NCBI GenBank assembly: GCA_002005505.1
Contig: KV908340.1
Coordinates: 1 to 60,000 of the forward strand
Origin: Botryococcus braunii
Lineage: Eukaryota; Chlorophyta; Trebouxiophyceae
Direction: 5' to 3'
DNA length: 60,000 nt
In this document: piece by piece, positions 1 through 8,828 of the stretch
Numbering within the stretch: position 1 is the first letter of the stretch
Layout: every line of letters starts with the position of its first letter
The notes under the pieces: generated by a model
Database searches by the model: none
The model's input: only the letters and a program-made list of their open reading frames with translations
Told to the model about the DNA's origin: nothing
Position numbers and translations under genes: made by a program

Positions 1-560
1 CTTCGTCCGCGAACCACAGGTTGGACCCGCAGCTTCCCAACTTGGAAACTAATCGCGTTGGTCTGCATGCACAGAAGTGCAGGCTAATGACAATGGCCTT
101 CAAGGAGGGCCTGTCCCCTGGTGGACAGCGTGCATGCCTTTCTTAGCGATCACCCGAACACTTGATTGTATCCTCACAGCCGCTTCGAGCATTCGGCTTC
201 AATCAGGCACCAATTGCGGGAAGGAAGGAAGGAAGGAAGGAATTACATCCACCAATTGCGGGGCCCAGGGAGTATTAGTAAGGGGTCAGTTGGAAACTAG
301 CTCCTATGATACTACCAGAACTACCATGGTCATCATGCACTAGTTGTTAAATCATTGTTAAATCATTGTGACACGTCACGCTGATTAGCAATAATCACAA
401 AGAACCGTTGCAAGCACTCCTCGGTGCCTATGATCATCCTCGTCATCACAAATAAATCCACCCAATTGTACAGATAGTTTTAGTGTAAAGAGACGTGGAA
501 TAGAAAGTCCAAAAGAAAAAATTAAGGCAAGATTGAACGAAGATTTGGGGGCAGCGGGTT
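1..560. other. Unassigned left flank
   Basis: I recognise no gene here. Short open frames exist on both strands but none shows a domain or motif I know. The stretch contains one clear event, a 29-bp insertion of LINE tail sequence at 221-249 (separate entry). The region from about 525 onward is in frame with the RLE-like open frame that begins near 561, so at least its right end probably belongs to that older element. Confidence 0.5.
221..249 (-). mobile_element. 29-bp, almost completely 5'-truncated LINE insertion with 13-bp target duplication
   Basis: The 13-bp word CACCAATTGCGGG occurs at 208-220 and again at 250-262. Between the copies lie five AAGG units and AATTACATC. This is exactly the reverse complement of the last nine bases (GATGTAATT) plus the TTCC-repeat tail of the LINE found at 680-12848 and 13830-25549. 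Target-primed reverse transcription starts at the 3' tail and often aborts; here it seems to have stopped after about nine unique bases. The target duplication and the family-specific terminal bases make a chance microsatellite unlikely. Confidence 0.85.
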
Positions 561-679
561 TATGAGGATAGAAACGGAAAGGAAGGAAGGATCCCTTCTG
601 CCTTGTGCCTATCTCGCCTCCGTCACGCAGACAGCCCCCCTCCAGGACCGCCTTCTGGGGACATCCACTGCCCCTCTTG
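561..679 (+). pseudogene. Upstream part of RLE-type ORF, split by LINE-L
   Basis: From an ATG at 561 a frame runs open to 679. If LINE-L and one copy of the 7-bp repeat CCTCTTG (673-679 and 12849-12855) are ignored, the frame continues without a stop into the RLE-domain frame at 12856-13754. Composition (Ala, Leu, Thr, Pro) is like that of the downstream part. I recognise no motif in this short piece. The assignment rests on the target duplication and frame continuity, so it is moderately uncertain; the true start may lie upstream of 561. Confidence 0.45.
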
Positions 680-706
680 GCTTTTGACACCAGATACACT
701 TCTACA

Positions 707-1618
707 ATGACGTCTATGTTTACACTTTTAGGGGAGAAGCGTGTTCGTTCGACTACACCTCCCTATGGTGATGCCGCCATCGCCGTTGATGGTGCTCTGT
801 CAGGCCCGATCCAGGAGGCCCTGAAGAACATTCTGCCCACCATAATTACTGAGGTAGTAACAAAAGTAGTAGAACAGCTTGTTCCGAATCTCACGGCGCA
901 GTTCAAGCAGGTCAGTGACAGATTGGACCAGATCACATTGTCCATTGCCGACAGTCACCGTGCAACTGCAGAGCTCCGCCAGGCTCAAGAGACTATTAGA
1001 GCCCTTCAAGAGCTTCACTCCAATGAAATCAACCGGCTTTTGTCGCGACAGGAGGGCCTGGAGCGCCAATGGAAAGCTCCCAATGCCATTCTATATAATG
1101 TCAACGAAGTCCCACGGGACTCGTTGACCGAAGTTAAGTCCCTCATTTCTGGTGGTGTGACCTCAGAAAATAATGGCATTATTGAGTGCCATCGTTTGGG
1201 GCGACAGAACCCGCAGGCCCAAAGACCTCGTCCCATCCTCATCAAGTTCGCAACTGTGGAGCAGAAACACGCGGCGTTTAAACATGCCAAGCAGCTACGG
1301 CTTAATGGAATCACTATGGATGATGATTTAACCCCCGCCCAGCGTGCAACACGCAAGGAGCGCACTGCTGAAGCCATAGCTTTGAGGAATGCTGGGTGGC
1401 GCGTCTTCTGGAGGGGTGACCGCCTCTTCAAGGTCAAGGAGGGTGGGGCACCTACCCTTGTTCCTCTCTCCCACTCTAGATTGGGTGGGGGGGTTGTTTT
1501 GGGTCCGGCTGGAGGCATTTCAGGGTCCTCACCCCCCCTTGGTGGCCTTGGTGAGGGGGTGGCTTCTCCGGGGCCCACCTCGGCGTCCGGCCCTACTCCT
1601 CCCGGTGATCATGCATAG
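707..1618 (+). CDS. LINE ORF1 protein (coiled coil plus RRM-like RNA-binding domain)
   Basis: 303 residues from the ATG at 707, the start conserved in the second copy. Residues about 30-125 are rich in heptad-like Leu/Ile/Val and Gln/Glu and look like the trimerising coiled coil of LINE ORF1 proteins. Residues about 125-230 resemble the RRM-like/C-terminal domain of L1 ORF1p (NAILYNV start, ECHRLGR, PRPILIKFA, then KHAAFKHAKQLR). The tail is Gly/Pro-rich. Family knowledge: ORF1p is an RNA chaperone that packages the element RNA. The stop is a TAG, after which the same frame continues straight into ORF2, so ORF2 may be made by stop-codon bypass. The ORF is intact here. Confidence 0.85.
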   Translation: MTSMFTLLGEKRVRSTTPPYGDAAIAVDGALSGPIQEALKNILPTIITEVVTKVVEQLVPNLTAQFKQVSDRLDQITLSIADSHRATAELRQAQETIRALQELHSNEINRLLSRQEGLERQWKAPNAILYNVNEVPRDSLTEVKSLISGGVTSENNGIIECHRLGRQNPQAQRPRPILIKFATVEQKHAAFKHAKQLRLNGITMDDDLTPAQRATRKERTAEAIALRNAGWRVFWRGDRLFKVKEGGAPTLVPLSHSRLGGGVVLGPAGGISGSSPPLGGLGEGVASPGPTSASGPTPPGDHA

Positions 1619-1750
1619 GGGTGTCAGGGCCACATTGGGCTATCCATTTTAGTGTGGAACGTGAATGGCCTAACCGACTCGAAGGTTGCTCTCCATGATT
1701 ATTTTTCTTATTTTCGGGAACATGATGTGATTCTTCTGCAGGAAACACTC
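1619..1750 (+). CDS. LINE ORF2, N-terminal piece (endonuclease start)
   Basis: Directly after the ORF1 TAG (1616-1618) the same frame stays open and enters the endonuclease core sequence (WNVNG, then HDVILLQET), the conserved first strands of APE-type LINE endonucleases. There is no ATG between the ORF1 stop and this conserved block. The piece ends at 1750, where gypsy B is inserted; the coding sequence resumes at 9310 after the CACTC target duplication. Some open-reading-frame calls start at a GTG at 1652, but the second copy shows the same in-frame arrangement. Confidence 0.8.
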
Positions 1751-2226
1751 TGTGATGGAATGTAGGGATTTCCCGGCATTTCTGGACATTTCCCTTACCC
1801 CCTAGCCTAGGCGCACATGTGGCGCACATGTCGTACGAGCAACGCGAGTACGCACGTGCCTAGCGTCTAGCCTTGGCTTCCTAGCCGTCGAATTCCATTG
1901 GATAGTTATGGACGTTACTCTCATAGTAGGATTCTAGGATATTTTCTAGATACTATTGTAGAGGTTTGGTGGACTAGTGCGCTACCATTGGAGGAACGTG
2001 AACACACGATCACGAACCACGGGAAGGAACGGATAGAGACGTAAGCCACGGGAAGACACGCACTCAGGTAATTTGGAAGCTTAGTAGACCACAAGTAGGG
2101 AGTGGAAGCTCCGTGAGGTGGGGGTTACTTGTAATTGGAAAGAGCGTCCAACTTGTCGGCCATCCGGCCTTGTCTCTCTCTCTCTCACAACTTGGAAATT
2201 CTCCCTAACTTGTGCATTCTACGACA
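1751..2226 (+). repeat. Gypsy B 5' LTR
   Basis: 476 bp, TG...CA termini, matched by 8829-9304. It contains a (CT)n run near the 3' end and directly precedes the primer site. Its last part happens to be open in the LINE ORF2 frame, so in the 3' LTR copy an artificial fusion frame (9196-12588) appears that has no biological meaning. Confidence 0.95.
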
Positions 2227-2228
2227 TC

Positions 2229-2240
2229 TGGTATCGGCGA
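2229..2240 (+). other. Gypsy B primer binding site (tRNA 3'-end type)
   Basis: TGGTATCGGCGA begins two bases after the 5' LTR. TGG is the complement of the tRNA CCA end. The same 12 bases occur at the primer site of the unrelated gypsy F (42723-42734, minus strand). The implied tRNA would have an A1:U72 first pair, the hallmark of eukaryotic initiator tRNA-Met; the first seven bases match the plant iMet 3' end, but the rest of the acceptor stem differs from the land-plant sequence. Confidence 0.7.
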
Positions 2241-2344
2241 GATGCCGAATTGTTCTCTGCAAGTCTTTCGCGTGGTGGAAGGAGGAAAGTCGTAGGAGGG
2301 AGATCGTTCGATGGAAGGTCCTAACTCTCATATGTGGGCCGTAG

Positions 2345-3583
2345 ATGTCACCGCCCTCTTCTGGGAAGTTTAAAAACCTTTCTTCGGAAGAAAGAGAATT
2401 TTTGGAAGCGTTGGAAAGCTCAGGGGAGCTGGTAGAGGACTTGATGGAGGGGGCATCTCGCGATCCGTCGCCCGCTCCGTCCACACCAAAGACAAAGAAG
2501 ATCAAGTTGACCAATAAAATAAAGGAGCAGTTATTTTTGGAATTTAAGGAAAAGCTTCTTGCCGAAAGGCAAGTTGGAGGGGATGGGGTGGAGGAGACTC
2601 CTCGCCCTAGTGGACAAGTAAGAGCAACTCCTCCTTCTTTGTTTTCGGGAAAGAGGGGATCTTTTTGCTATTTTGCAAGGAAGTTGGAAGGCTATGCAAA
2701 ACTAACCAATGTGCCTGCAGGAAAGTGGGTGGCCTTGGGAGTGCAATTGATGGAAGAAAGACCCACAAAAGTTTGGGACACACATGTAAGGAAACTAGAA
2801 AAGGAAGGGATACATGAGCATACATTGGAATGGAAGGATTTTAAAACTTTTATGGTTAAAAGATATGATTCCACAGACACAGTGGCCATTGCCAGGGCAA
2901 AATTAGACAAAGTCTTTCAAGGAAATGAGACTGTCGAGAGATATATTGAAAGATTTATGTCTCTCTTAGCAGATGTAGAGGTTGACTATCAAATAGCCAT
3001 GCAAGACCAGTTACATCTTTTTACCAAGGGTCTTAATACTCCTCTCAAACTTGCATGCACTGTGAACCCTGCAACAGGCAGTCCTTTCACTGATCTGGAA
3101 GACATTTGCACTTATGTTGTTAAATATGAGGCAAGTCTCAAAAGCACATATGTGGATGCACAGGGACCCAAGAGGAAGAGGGTCTACACCCAGACACCTC
3201 AAGTGGCAGCAGGAGTGGTGGAACAACAGCCCCCTGCACCACCTTCCTTGGGTTTGGTGGGAGCACCCCCTTTTGGGTCCGGGAGAAAAATTGATTCTAG
3301 AACCTCTATTCCAAAGGATAGGGAATGCTATTTTTGTCATAAACTAGGCCACGAGTCATGGCAGTGTGTTGCTACAAAGCAATATCTAGCTGCCAAAGCT
3401 CAAGCTAGTGGGCACACCCCATCAAATTTTCAGCCTGGATTCTATCCGAGGCAAGGAAACAATCAACCAGTGGCAGCACCACTGCAAGGTGTTTCACCTC
3501 CCTCACACATTGGGCCTAAGGGATTTAACAAGGGAAAACATTGGAAAGGGAAAGGGAAGGGCAAGGGCCCTAAACAAGATTAG
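2345..3583 (+). CDS. gag: Gypsy B Gag
   Basis: 412 residues. The middle part (about 100-260) resembles the retrotransposon Gag/capsid domain of Ty3/gypsy elements (EWKDFKTFMVKRY, then a VERYIERFMSLL helix). A CCHC zinc knuckle (CYFCHKLGHESWQC, 3326-3367) and a very basic Lys/Gly tail follow, as expected for nucleocapsid RNA binding. The gene stops at TAG 3581-3583; the pol ATG lies two bases downstream in another frame (TAGTCATG), a layout suited to termination-reinitiation. The pol frame has a stop only a few codons upstream, so a classical long-overlap frameshift is unlikely. Confidence 0.9.
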   Translation: MSPPSSGKFKNLSSEEREFLEALESSGELVEDLMEGASRDPSPAPSTPKTKKIKLTNKIKEQLFLEFKEKLLAERQVGGDGVEETPRPSGQVRATPPSLFSGKRGSFCYFARKLEGYAKLTNVPAGKWVALGVQLMEERPTKVWDTHVRKLEKEGIHEHTLEWKDFKTFMVKRYDSTDTVAIARAKLDKVFQGNETVERYIERFMSLLADVEVDYQIAMQDQLHLFTKGLNTPLKLACTVNPATGSPFTDLEDICTYVVKYEASLKSTYVDAQGPKRKRVYTQTPQVAAGVVEQQPPAPPSLGLVGAPPFGSGRKIDSRTSIPKDRECYFCHKLGHESWQCVATKQYLAAKAQASGHTPSNFQPGFYPRQGNNQPVAAPLQGVSPPSHIGPKGFNKGKHWKGKGKGKGPKQD

Positions 3584-3585
3584 TC

Positions 3586-6500
3586 ATGAATGAAATTTGT
3601 TTTTCATATTTAACTTTTCTTGTTCAGAAGTCCTTGGGAAGTTGGAATACACCTCTGATTGTTCCTGGCAAACACAAAGCTGAGACTTGTATTGAATCTT
3701 TTCTTGCTGAACGAAAAGAAAACTCACAAGTCAGTGCATGCTTTGTGATAGGCCAGAAGGTGTGGAAAAGTAGGAGTTTCTTTTTGCGGTTACGCTCTCG
3801 CGCAAACCTGAAAATTCTTGCTAGGGGCGCAAAAGGGGAATGCTTTTCTTTTCAAGGACAGCAATGTACATTTCCTTTTTCCTTTGTTTTAGCTTATGCA
3901 GCACCCAAAGCATCTTGTCAGTTGGGTTCAACGTCAAGTGCTGCACCTCTTAACCTCACATTTCCTGTCATGGCAAGGGGACAACAATGTAAAGCTTTAA
4001 TGGACACCGGGGCCACACACTCTTTTGTCCGGGAAAAAGTTTTGCAAGGTTTGAGGTATAACAAGAGGACTTCACCCGTCACACTTGCTGATGGGACAGT
4101 AACACACACAAATGGGAAAGTGGATTTGAGTGTCCGGTTTGCTCCATCTATCATTACGAGACACTCCTTTCTTGTGTGTGACTCAATAATGGAAGGAATT
4201 GACATAATTTTGGGACAGGATTGGCTAGCACCACGACATGCTAATGTTAATGTGAGAGCTTGCAAGGCTCATATTAGACACAATAACAAATGGGTCTTGT
4301 TAAACAAACATGGAAAAGGCTTGGGAAAGAAGTTGGGATGGGGAATCAAATTAGGAAACACCAGGAAAGGGAAACGGGATCATTGGAAAACCTGCTTGTT
4401 CAATGTCATGGCCAAGGATGAACATGTTGGTTGGGATGAACAGGAAGAGATGCCACCTTTGGTGGATATGGACGACCCCTCGACGGAGTCATCCGGGACT
4501 TCCTTACACAACTCTGCGCCGGGGGATACCTCGGGCACGGCCCCGGATATGGAGAGTTGCCTAGAAGTGGAGAAGGAAGTGGAAGAGGAAGAGGAAAGGG
4601 AAGAGGAAAAGGAAGAGGAAGAGGGAGAATCCGAGGTCACCACGGGTAAGCCTTCGGACCCTCTAGAGGAAATTTGTGCTAAAAAGCCTGAGCGGCTAGC
4701 ACACTTGCTCCGGGAGTACAAGGACATTTTTCCAAATGGGCTACCAGGACTACCCCCACACCGACAAGTCTATCACACTATCAATGTGCAGGAAGGAATA
4801 ACTCCTCCAAACCGTCCTGCTTACCGCTTGTCCGTGGAAGAAACTGAGGAATGTGAGCGAACTGTGGATGAACTACTTTCTAAGGGACACATACGCCCCT
4901 CATGTTCACCATATGCTTCACCGGTCTTGTTTGTGAGGAAGAAGGAGGGCACATACCGAATGGTTATAGACTACAGGGCATTAAATAAAATCACCATTCA
5001 TGATAGGTACCCTCTCCCTCGCATAGACGACTTGCTTGATAAACTTAAAGGTGCTAAGATTTTCTCAAGTCTGGACCTCCTCAGTGGTTATCATCAAGTA
5101 AGGCTAAAGGAGGAAGACATTCCTAAAACAGCGTTTCGTACACCCTTTGGGCTGTATGAGTTCTTAGTGCTTCCTTTTGGACTCACCAACGCCCCCGCTA
5201 CCTTTCAACGCCTAATGAATGAAATCTTTCATGATTTCATAAGGGAAGGGTTTGTGGTAGTGTACCTTGACGATGTTCTAATTTTCAGTCGGGATGAAGA
5301 GGAGCATTATGCTCATCTTCGGAAGGTGTTCCAACGCCTTCGGGAAAAGGAATTGTTTGCAAAACTTGCCAAATGTGAATTCTTATGCTCAGAACTCAAA
5401 TACCTCGGGCATATCATTGGCAAGGATGGACTGAAAGTGGACCCCCAAAAGGTGGAGGTAGTCAAGGATTGGCCCACACCCCAAAACGTCACCGACGTGC
5501 GTAGATTTTTGGGGCTTGCAAATTATTTTCGAAAATTTATTCAGGGGTTCAGCTCACTTGCTGCTCCTTTGACTAAACTGTCCAGTAGCAAAAGTTCTTG
5601 GACTTGGGGAAAGGAGCAAGATGAGGCCCTTGCGGCTCTCAAGGATGCATTAATACAGGCACCCATACTATCACTGCCAGACCTTCGTAAACCCTTCCAG
5701 GTAATTTGTGATGCGAGTGATTTTGGGGTTGGCGCTGTACTATTGCAGGAAGGTCGAGTCATTGCTTATTACAGTAAGAAGCTCAATAGTGCAGAAAGGA
5801 ACTATTCTGCAACTGAGAGGGAGTTACTTGCTGTAGTGTATGCCTTGACGGAATGGAGATGTTATGTCCTAGGGAAACAAGTCACTGTCACCACAGACCA
5901 TAAGTGTAACACTTTTCTTCAGCAACAGGTTGGTTTAAGCCCTCGGAGGGCACGGTGGGCTGAGAAGTTGCAGGAGTTCAACATTCTTTGGGTTTGGGAG
6001 CCTGGAAAGACTAACGTTGCGGATGCGTTGTCCAGGAACCCAGTCCTCCAGGGACAGCTCCAGGGACAACAGCAGCGCAACGTCTCCACGGAGCCCAACC
6101 CCGGGAAGGGGATCAATGCAACCTCGATGGATGGGGACGGGAGGGCCCGCTCGGGCTCCATCACCCTCGGGTCTGACGGGTGTGACACCTTCCTGGAATT
6201 GTTGAAGGGTGCTTATGCACATGATTCGTGGTTGGGAACAAGGGCAAATAGGAGAAAAGTTCACTTTACGGACGGGGTTTGGGAATTTGGAAGGGAGGGA
6301 AGAAAATATGTGCCTGCATTTTATGAAGTCCGGGATAAGGAAGGTCCAGTTGCTAGGAATCTGCGGCAGGACATATTGAAAGCTTTGCATGAACCTCCTT
6401 CTGTTGGTCATCCAGGCTTTGCGAAGATGTATGATCTAGTGAAGCGGGACTGGTGGTGGCCGGGAATGGCGGAGGATGTGCGGGAGTATGTGAAGTATTG

Positions 6501-7458
6501 TGATTCATGCCAGCGGGTGAAGGCCTCAAACCAGTTACCCGCGGGACTCTTACACCCTTTACAAATCCCCACAAGGAAATGGCAAAGCATCTCAATGGAT
6601 TTCATCACGGGACTGCCTAAAAGCAAACACGGGCATAACGCAATATGGGTAGTGGTTGACAGGTTGAGCAAATGTGCCCACTTTGCCCCTACCACTACCA
6701 ATGCAGATGCTTATGAAGTTGCTGTTCTGATGAGGGATAAAGTATGGAAGTATCACGGTTTCCCTGAAGAAATTGTTTCGGACCGAGATCCTCGGTTTGT
6801 GAATAATTTCATGAACACACTTCTAAGTCTGACGGGGTGCAAGCCGGCTCGAACTACGGCATATCATCCTCAGTCAGATGGTCAAACGGAACGGGTGAAT
6901 AGGATCTTGGAAGATTTTTTGAAACACTATGTCAAGGATAACCCAAGGGAGTGGGAGGATTACCTTTCAGTGGCGGAATTTGCCTACAACAACTCTTGGC
7001 AAACTTCCCTAAACTCCACACCCTTCAGGTTAACATATGGGCAAGATCCAAATATACCGTTTGCGGTGGGACACATGGAGGGCACTAAGGTGGATAGGGC
7101 TGATCTCTTCATGAGAAAAATGCAAGACAAAATCACCCTTGCAAGGAAGTGTTTGCGTGCAGCTCAAGACCGTCAGACGGCCTATGCCAACCGGCATAGG
7201 AGGGAGGCCATCTACCAGGAAGGGGACTATGTCCTCCTTTCAACCCGTGCGGCCCCCACGCTAACTTCAAACAGATTCAGCAAGCTGCAACCCAGGCACG
7301 TGGGACCCTTCAGGGTCATGGCGGTCACGCCCGACAACGTTAACTTCGTCACACTGGACCCGTGCGGCCCCCACGCTAACTTCAAACAGATTCAGCAAGC
7401 TGCAACCCAGGCACGTGGGACCCTTCAGGGTCATGGCGGTCACGCCCGACAACGTTAA
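3586..7458 (+). CDS. pol: Gypsy B Pol (protease, RT, RNase H, integrase), C-terminus frameshifted
   Basis: 1290 residues. Visible in order: aspartic protease (LMDTGATHSFV near 3998), an unusual Glu-rich tract (about 4567-4640), reverse transcriptase with catalytic YLDDVLIFS near 5261, RNase H (ICDASDFGVGAVLL, then TERELLAVVYAL and TTDHK), integrase zinc region (H-H-C-C, ending CDSCQRVK), and the catalytic core (MDFITGLP, SDRDPRF, then HPQSDGQTERVNR). The last about 30 residues are aberrant, because a 115-bp duplication shifts the frame just before the chromodomain, which survives as a separate frame (7473-7861). All catalytic residues of RT and integrase appear present. Confidence 0.92.
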   Translation: MNEICFSYLTFLVQKSLGSWNTPLIVPGKHKAETCIESFLAERKENSQVSACFVIGQKVWKSRSFFLRLRSRANLKILARGAKGECFSFQGQQCTFPFSFVLAYAAPKASCQLGSTSSAAPLNLTFPVMARGQQCKALMDTGATHSFVREKVLQGLRYNKRTSPVTLADGTVTHTNGKVDLSVRFAPSIITRHSFLVCDSIMEGIDIILGQDWLAPRHANVNVRACKAHIRHNNKWVLLNKHGKGLGKKLGWGIKLGNTRKGKRDHWKTCLFNVMAKDEHVGWDEQEEMPPLVDMDDPSTESSGTSLHNSAPGDTSGTAPDMESCLEVEKEVEEEEEREEEKEEEEGESEVTTGKPSDPLEEICAKKPERLAHLLREYKDIFPNGLPGLPPHRQVYHTINVQEGITPPNRPAYRLSVEETEECERTVDELLSKGHIRPSCSPYASPVLFVRKKEGTYRMVIDYRALNKITIHDRYPLPRIDDLLDKLKGAKIFSSLDLLSGYHQVRLKEEDIPKTAFRTPFGLYEFLVLPFGLTNAPATFQRLMNEIFHDFIREGFVVVYLDDVLIFSRDEEEHYAHLRKVFQRLREKELFAKLAKCEFLCSELKYLGHIIGKDGLKVDPQKVEVVKDWPTPQNVTDVRRFLGLANYFRKFIQGFSSLAAPLTKLSSSKSSWTWGKEQDEALAALKDALIQAPILSLPDLRKPFQVICDASDFGVGAVLLQEGRVIAYYSKKLNSAERNYSATERELLAVVYALTEWRCYVLGKQVTVTTDHKCNTFLQQQVGLSPRRARWAEKLQEFNILWVWEPGKTNVADALSRNPVLQGQLQGQQQRNVSTEPNPGKGINATSMDGDGRARSGSITLGSDGCDTFLELLKGAYAHDSWLGTRANRRKVHFTDGVWEFGREGRKYVPAFYEVRDKEGPVARNLRQDILKALHEPPSVGHPGFAKMYDLVKRDWWWPGMAEDVREYVKYCDSCQRVKASNQLPAGLLHPLQIPTRKWQSISMDFITGLPKSKHGHNAIWVVVDRLSKCAHFAPTTTNADAYEVAVLMRDKVWKYHGFPEEIVSDRDPRFVNNFMNTLLSLTGCKPARTTAYHPQSDGQTERVNRILEDFLKHYVKDNPREWEDYLSVAEFAYNNSWQTSLNSTPFRLTYGQDPNIPFAVGHMEGTKVDRADLFMRKMQDKITLARKCLRAAQDRQTAYANRHRREAIYQEGDYVLLSTRAAPTLTSNRFSKLQPRHVGPFRVMAVTPDNVNFVTLDPCGPHANFKQIQQAATQARGTLQGHGGHARQR

Positions 7459-7473
7459 CTTCGTCACACTGGA
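7243..7473 (+). repeat. 115-bp tandem duplication breaking pol
   Basis: 7243-7357 is repeated at 7358-7472 with a period of 115 bp (38 codons plus one base); the copies look identical and diverge only at 7242/7357 and 7359/7474. The duplication lies between the integrase C-terminus and the chromodomain. The reading frame in the first copy is correct for what precedes it and the frame in the second copy is correct for what follows. It could be a real post-insertion slippage or reverse-transcription event, or an assembly artefact. Confidence 0.9.
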
Positions 7474-7861
7474 TCTTCCGGACCGGCTGGACATCCACCC
7501 CCGCATAAATGTCTGCTATTTGAAGCCATACTGGACACGTGAGGAGGCGCAGTCGCGTGGATACTGCCCCCCAAAAGTCATCACCAAAGCGGATGGCACC
7601 ACTCACCTGGAGTGGGTAGTGGATGCACTAGTCGATCACCGGCTGTTGCACGACAAGGATGGGTACTCCTACCATTTTGAGGATGGCACACCCTTTCTCG
7701 AGTACCTTGTAAAGTGGGCAGGCCATGGGGCCACAGAGGACTCATGGGAATCTCAGGAGGCATTCGAGACCCATCCCGGGCTGGTTAATACCTATCATAG
7801 ACTCCAGGGGCTCGCCCCGCCCATTTGGGACCAGGTGGCGCTGCGCGACACCTTCCCTTGA
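7473..7861 (+). pseudogene. Gypsy B chromodomain region, detached from pol by frameshift
   Basis: The frame open from the second duplication copy encodes the end of the integrase linker (DRLDIHPRINVCYLKPY) followed by a chromodomain-like sequence (HFEDGTPFLEYLVKWAGHG, then EDSWESQEAF). In chromoviruses this C-terminal module binds methylated histone H3 and steers integration to heterochromatin. No credible start codon serves this piece alone, so in this copy it is probably not made. Confidence 0.85.
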
Positions 7862-8149
7862 ACGGGCCCCTCCGGACGGTTGTCCCCCTCATTCCACTTG
7901 TGGAGTTCCCACCTGGTGTCTGGGAATACATGGGACGGGACCTATGGTAGGGACTGTATATCTTGTGTACTTTGGGACAAGGGACGGGGTAGGTTGCCTA
8001 CCTCGGTATGTGTGGCATGAGGCCTCATACCGCTTCGATGCATTGAACTCGGGGTTCTGCATTCAGGGATAGGAATTGAAGTACACATGGCGCGCAACCG
8101 CAGTCTGCTTAACTAGCACTTGGGACGTGGGCTTGAAGTACAGAAGTGA

Positions 8150-8221
8150 CTTGGAACCCTTGGCTATGGGCTACTTGGAACCCTTGGCTATGGGCTACTT
8201 GGAACCCTTGGATATGGACTA
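8150..8221 (+). repeat. Three 24-bp tandem repeats
   Basis: Units at 8150-8173, 8174-8197 and 8198-8221. The first two are identical (CTTGGAACCCTTGGCTATGG and CTA at the end); the third has two substitutions. They lie in noncoding sequence of gypsy B; function unknown. Confidence 0.9.
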
Positions 8222-8814
8222 CTTGGCATCTTGGGATGGATTTCTTTCTATGTACTATATGTGTACCTTATGTGTACAGTATGTGTACAGTATGGACAAT
8301 GTATCATAAAGAAACTGTGTTGTATGGATAGCCACTTTAGGGAAGCATTGTGGACTGAGCTACACCTGTGTCATATTTATCTTGTTCCAATTGTTTATCG
8401 GTTGTGTCACAAGCATTGTATTGTTTTAATAAATAATAAATAGGGATGTGTCAATAAAGGCGGACTTGGATAGTTCGAAAGGAATAAGGCGAACGTTCGT
8501 CGTAGTTCGCCGTAATTTATCGTAATTTATCGTAATTATAGTACCGTGTCGTATCGTATCGTACAGTATTGTACTTAGGACTAAAATAAAGCACACCTAA
8601 TAAATAAATTAAAAAAAAAACAAAAAAAAAAAAATGGACGCTTTAGTCAATTGCTTGGGATGATAGGGGAATAACTTGGAGGCGGGGACCCTAATGTAAC
8701 CCATTCGGCAAGGGTCTAACGGCGCTGGTGGATGGGCCGTTCGGTGACGACCATTCCCTTATAATTGTGGTCTACTGTATGTGTGTATGTGGCTGCATGA
8801 GGACATGCAGGAAT

Positions 8815-8828
8815 TAAGGGGGGGATGA
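8815..8828 (+). other. Gypsy B polypurine tract
   Basis: AAGGGGGGGATGA-type purine run immediately upstream of the 3' LTR, the expected plus-strand primer site. Confidence 0.8.

Larger units (their letters stand above)
7862..8828 (+). other. Gypsy B 3' noncoding region
   Basis: 967 bp between the chromodomain stop and the 3' LTR with no convincing gene. It holds three copies of a 24-bp repeat (separate entry), an 11-bp TGTGTACAGTA-type repeat near 8258-8293, short CGTAATTTAT repeats near 8510-8540, an A-rich run at about 8610-8633, and the purine tract next to the LTR. Confidence 0.7.

Noticed and set aside
77..343. 88-codon ORF in the left flank as a gene
   Set aside because: It runs through the 29-bp LINE insertion and microsatellite, and shows no recognisable domain.
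1616..1618. Nuclear code with reassigned stop codons (UAG or UGA as sense)
   Set aside because: Several intact genes here end properly at TAG or TGA (gypsy B gag TAG, LINE ORF2 TAG, gypsy E pol TAG, copia A gag-pol TGA), so a general reassignment is unlikely.
8600..8640. Poly(A) tail suggesting a processed pseudogene
   Set aside because: The A-rich run lies inside gypsy B between pol and the 3' LTR, with no flanking duplication.
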